A stretch of DNA of 5,261 bases from an uncultured Alistipes sp. Lineage in GTDB: Bacteria; Bacteroidota; Bacteroidia; Bacteroidales; Rikenellaceae. The stretch spans positions 1 to 5,261 of the forward strand of contig CAAGGR010000048.1 in NCBI GenBank assembly GCA_900769445.1, in the 5' to 3' direction. The number at the start of each line of letters is the position of its first letter. The stretch's first letter is position 1. The notes beneath the pieces are model-generated. The model made no database searches. It had not been told where the DNA came from and saw only the letters and a list, made by a program, of their open reading frames with translations. This document shows positions 4,601 to 5,261 of this stretch, piece after piece. The position numbers were made by a program, and so were the translations under genes.

Positions 4601-4617
4601 TTCAGTGATTAACTGAA
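4601..4617 (+). repeat. small hairpin between rpsH and rplF
   Basis: TTCAGT (4601-4606) pairs perfectly with ACTGAA (4612-4617) around the 5-nt loop gatta, in the middle of the 66-nt spacer. A short A/T palindrome (aattaatt, 4616-4623) follows. It is too weak for a confident terminator and lacks a T-run; it could modulate mRNA processing or be incidental. The remaining spacer to the rplF ATG is A-rich with no Shine-Dalgarno. Confidence 0.35.
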
Positions 4618-4646
4618 ATTAATTAACAAAAAACAACTATTACAAC

Positions 4647-5231
4647 ATGTCAAGAATTGGTAAACTACCTGTAATCTTGCCTGCTGGTGTTACTGTGGAG
4701 ATCGCAGCTGACAACACGGTAAGCGTGAAAGGGCCTCTTGGTACATTGAGTCAGAAGGTTGACTCAGACATCAAAGTTGAAGTTGGAACACATATCGAGA
4801 AGGAGAGCCAGAAGGAGGTTCCAGCAGTTCTCGTTACACGTCCTACCAACCAGCCCCGTCACCGTTCAATGCACGGCTTGTACCGCGCACTTATCAATAA
4901 CATGGTTATTGGTGTATCAAAGGGTTACGAGATCAAGCAGGAGCTCGTAGGTGTAGGTTTCAAGGCTGAGGTTAAGGGTCAGCTTTTGGAGATGAGCCTT
5001 GGTTACTCACACGATGTCGCAATTTTGTTGCCAGCAGAGATTCAGGCAACTGCGGTAACTGAGAAGAAGGGTAATCCTATCCTCACACTTAAGAGCATCG
5101 ATAAGCAGCTTGTAGGTCAGGTTGCAGCGAAGATCCGCTCATTGCGTAAGCCTGAGCCATACAAGGGTAAGGGTATTAAGTTCGTCGGCGAGGTAATCCG
5201 TCGTAAGGCAGGTAAGTCGGCAGCTAAATAG
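4647..5231 (+). CDS. rplF: 50S ribosomal protein L6 (uL6)
   Basis: uL6 binds 23S rRNA near the sarcin-ricin loop and the GTPase factor-binding site. It consists of two related domains. The N terminus MSRIGKLPVILPAGVTVEIA and VKGPLGTLSQKV (27-38) are typical, and SMHGLYRALINNMVIGVSKG (74-93) marks the end of the first domain. The second domain contains LVGVGFKAEVKG (100-111), LEMSLGYSHDV (114-124) and the signature PYKGKGIKF (171-179). At 194 residues it is longer than E. coli L6 (177); most of the extra length lies in a charged insertion around residues 42-60 and in the basic tail RRKAGKSAAK. The start follows an A-rich leader (acaaaaaacaactattacaac). The next gene begins 16 nt after the stop. 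Confidence 0.98.
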   Translation: MSRIGKLPVILPAGVTVEIAADNTVSVKGPLGTLSQKVDSDIKVEVGTHIEKESQKEVPAVLVTRPTNQPRHRSMHGLYRALINNMVIGVSKGYEIKQELVGVGFKAEVKGQLLEMSLGYSHDVAILLPAEIQATAVTEKKGNPILTLKSIDKQLVGQVAAKIRSLRKPEPYKGKGIKFVGEVIRRKAGKSAAK

Positions 5232-5247
5232 TAAATAAGTCAAGATT

Positions 5248-5261
5248 ATGGCATTGAATAA
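5248..5261 (+). CDS. rplR: start of 50S ribosomal protein L18 (uL18), truncated by window end
   Basis: Only four complete codons, Met-Ala-Leu-Asn, and two further bases are visible. The ATG lies 16 nt after the rplF stop, after an A-rich spacer, and rplR is the gene that follows rplF in the standard spc order. The MAL start fits Bacteroidota L18 proteins. L18 would bind 5S rRNA together with L5, encoded upstream. The call depends mainly on gene order; the sequence itself is too short to prove it. Confidence 0.7.

Noticed and set aside
4759..4950. 63-residue + strand frame inside rplF
   Set aside because: It is an alternative reading frame of a firmly identified gene and has no recognisable features.

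Overview
The window is a stretch of the conserved S10-spc ribosomal protein gene cluster, all on the + strand. The order is rplV (3' end), rpsC, rplP, rpmC, rpsQ, rplN, rplX, rplE, rpsN, then rpsH, rplF and the first codons of rplR. The protein sequences look like Bacteroidota, most likely order Bacteroidales. The reasons are the S3 start MGQKVNPIANRLGIIRGWDS, the S14 ending GLIPGVKKASW, the near absence of Shine-Dalgarno sequences with A/T-rich leaders instead, and a promoter that fits the Bacteroidota TTTG / TAnnTTTG consensus. The genus cannot be fixed from this sequence alone.

From 1 to 3309 the genes are packed tightly, with gaps of 2 to 22 nt and a 1-nt overlap between rplX and rplE. 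This implies one polycistronic mRNA entering from the left. The products belong to both subunits: uS3, uS17, uS14 and uS8 in the 30S; uL22, uL16, uL29, uL14, uL24, uL5, uL6 and uL18 in the 50S. Co-transcription supplies them in matched amounts for ribosome assembly.

The unusual part is 3310-4181, an 872-nt gap between rpsN and rpsH, which are normally close neighbours in the spc operon. I see no credible gene in it. It starts with a strong 20-bp hairpin just after the rpsN stop, continues with several more inverted repeats, and ends with a very good Bacteroidota promoter (about 3990-4021) followed by a leader of about 150 nt and an A/T-rich track before the rpsH ATG. The simplest reading is that the spc operon is split here into two transcription units: one ends, or is attenuated, after rpsN, and the other starts in front of rpsH.

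From 4182 to the end the cluster resumes with rpsH, a 66-nt spacer with a small hairpin, rplF, and the start of rplR. I found no mobile element, CRISPR array, tRNA, rRNA or accessory system. The genes are ordinary housekeeping genes, and what deserves a second look is the structured, promoter-bearing interruption.
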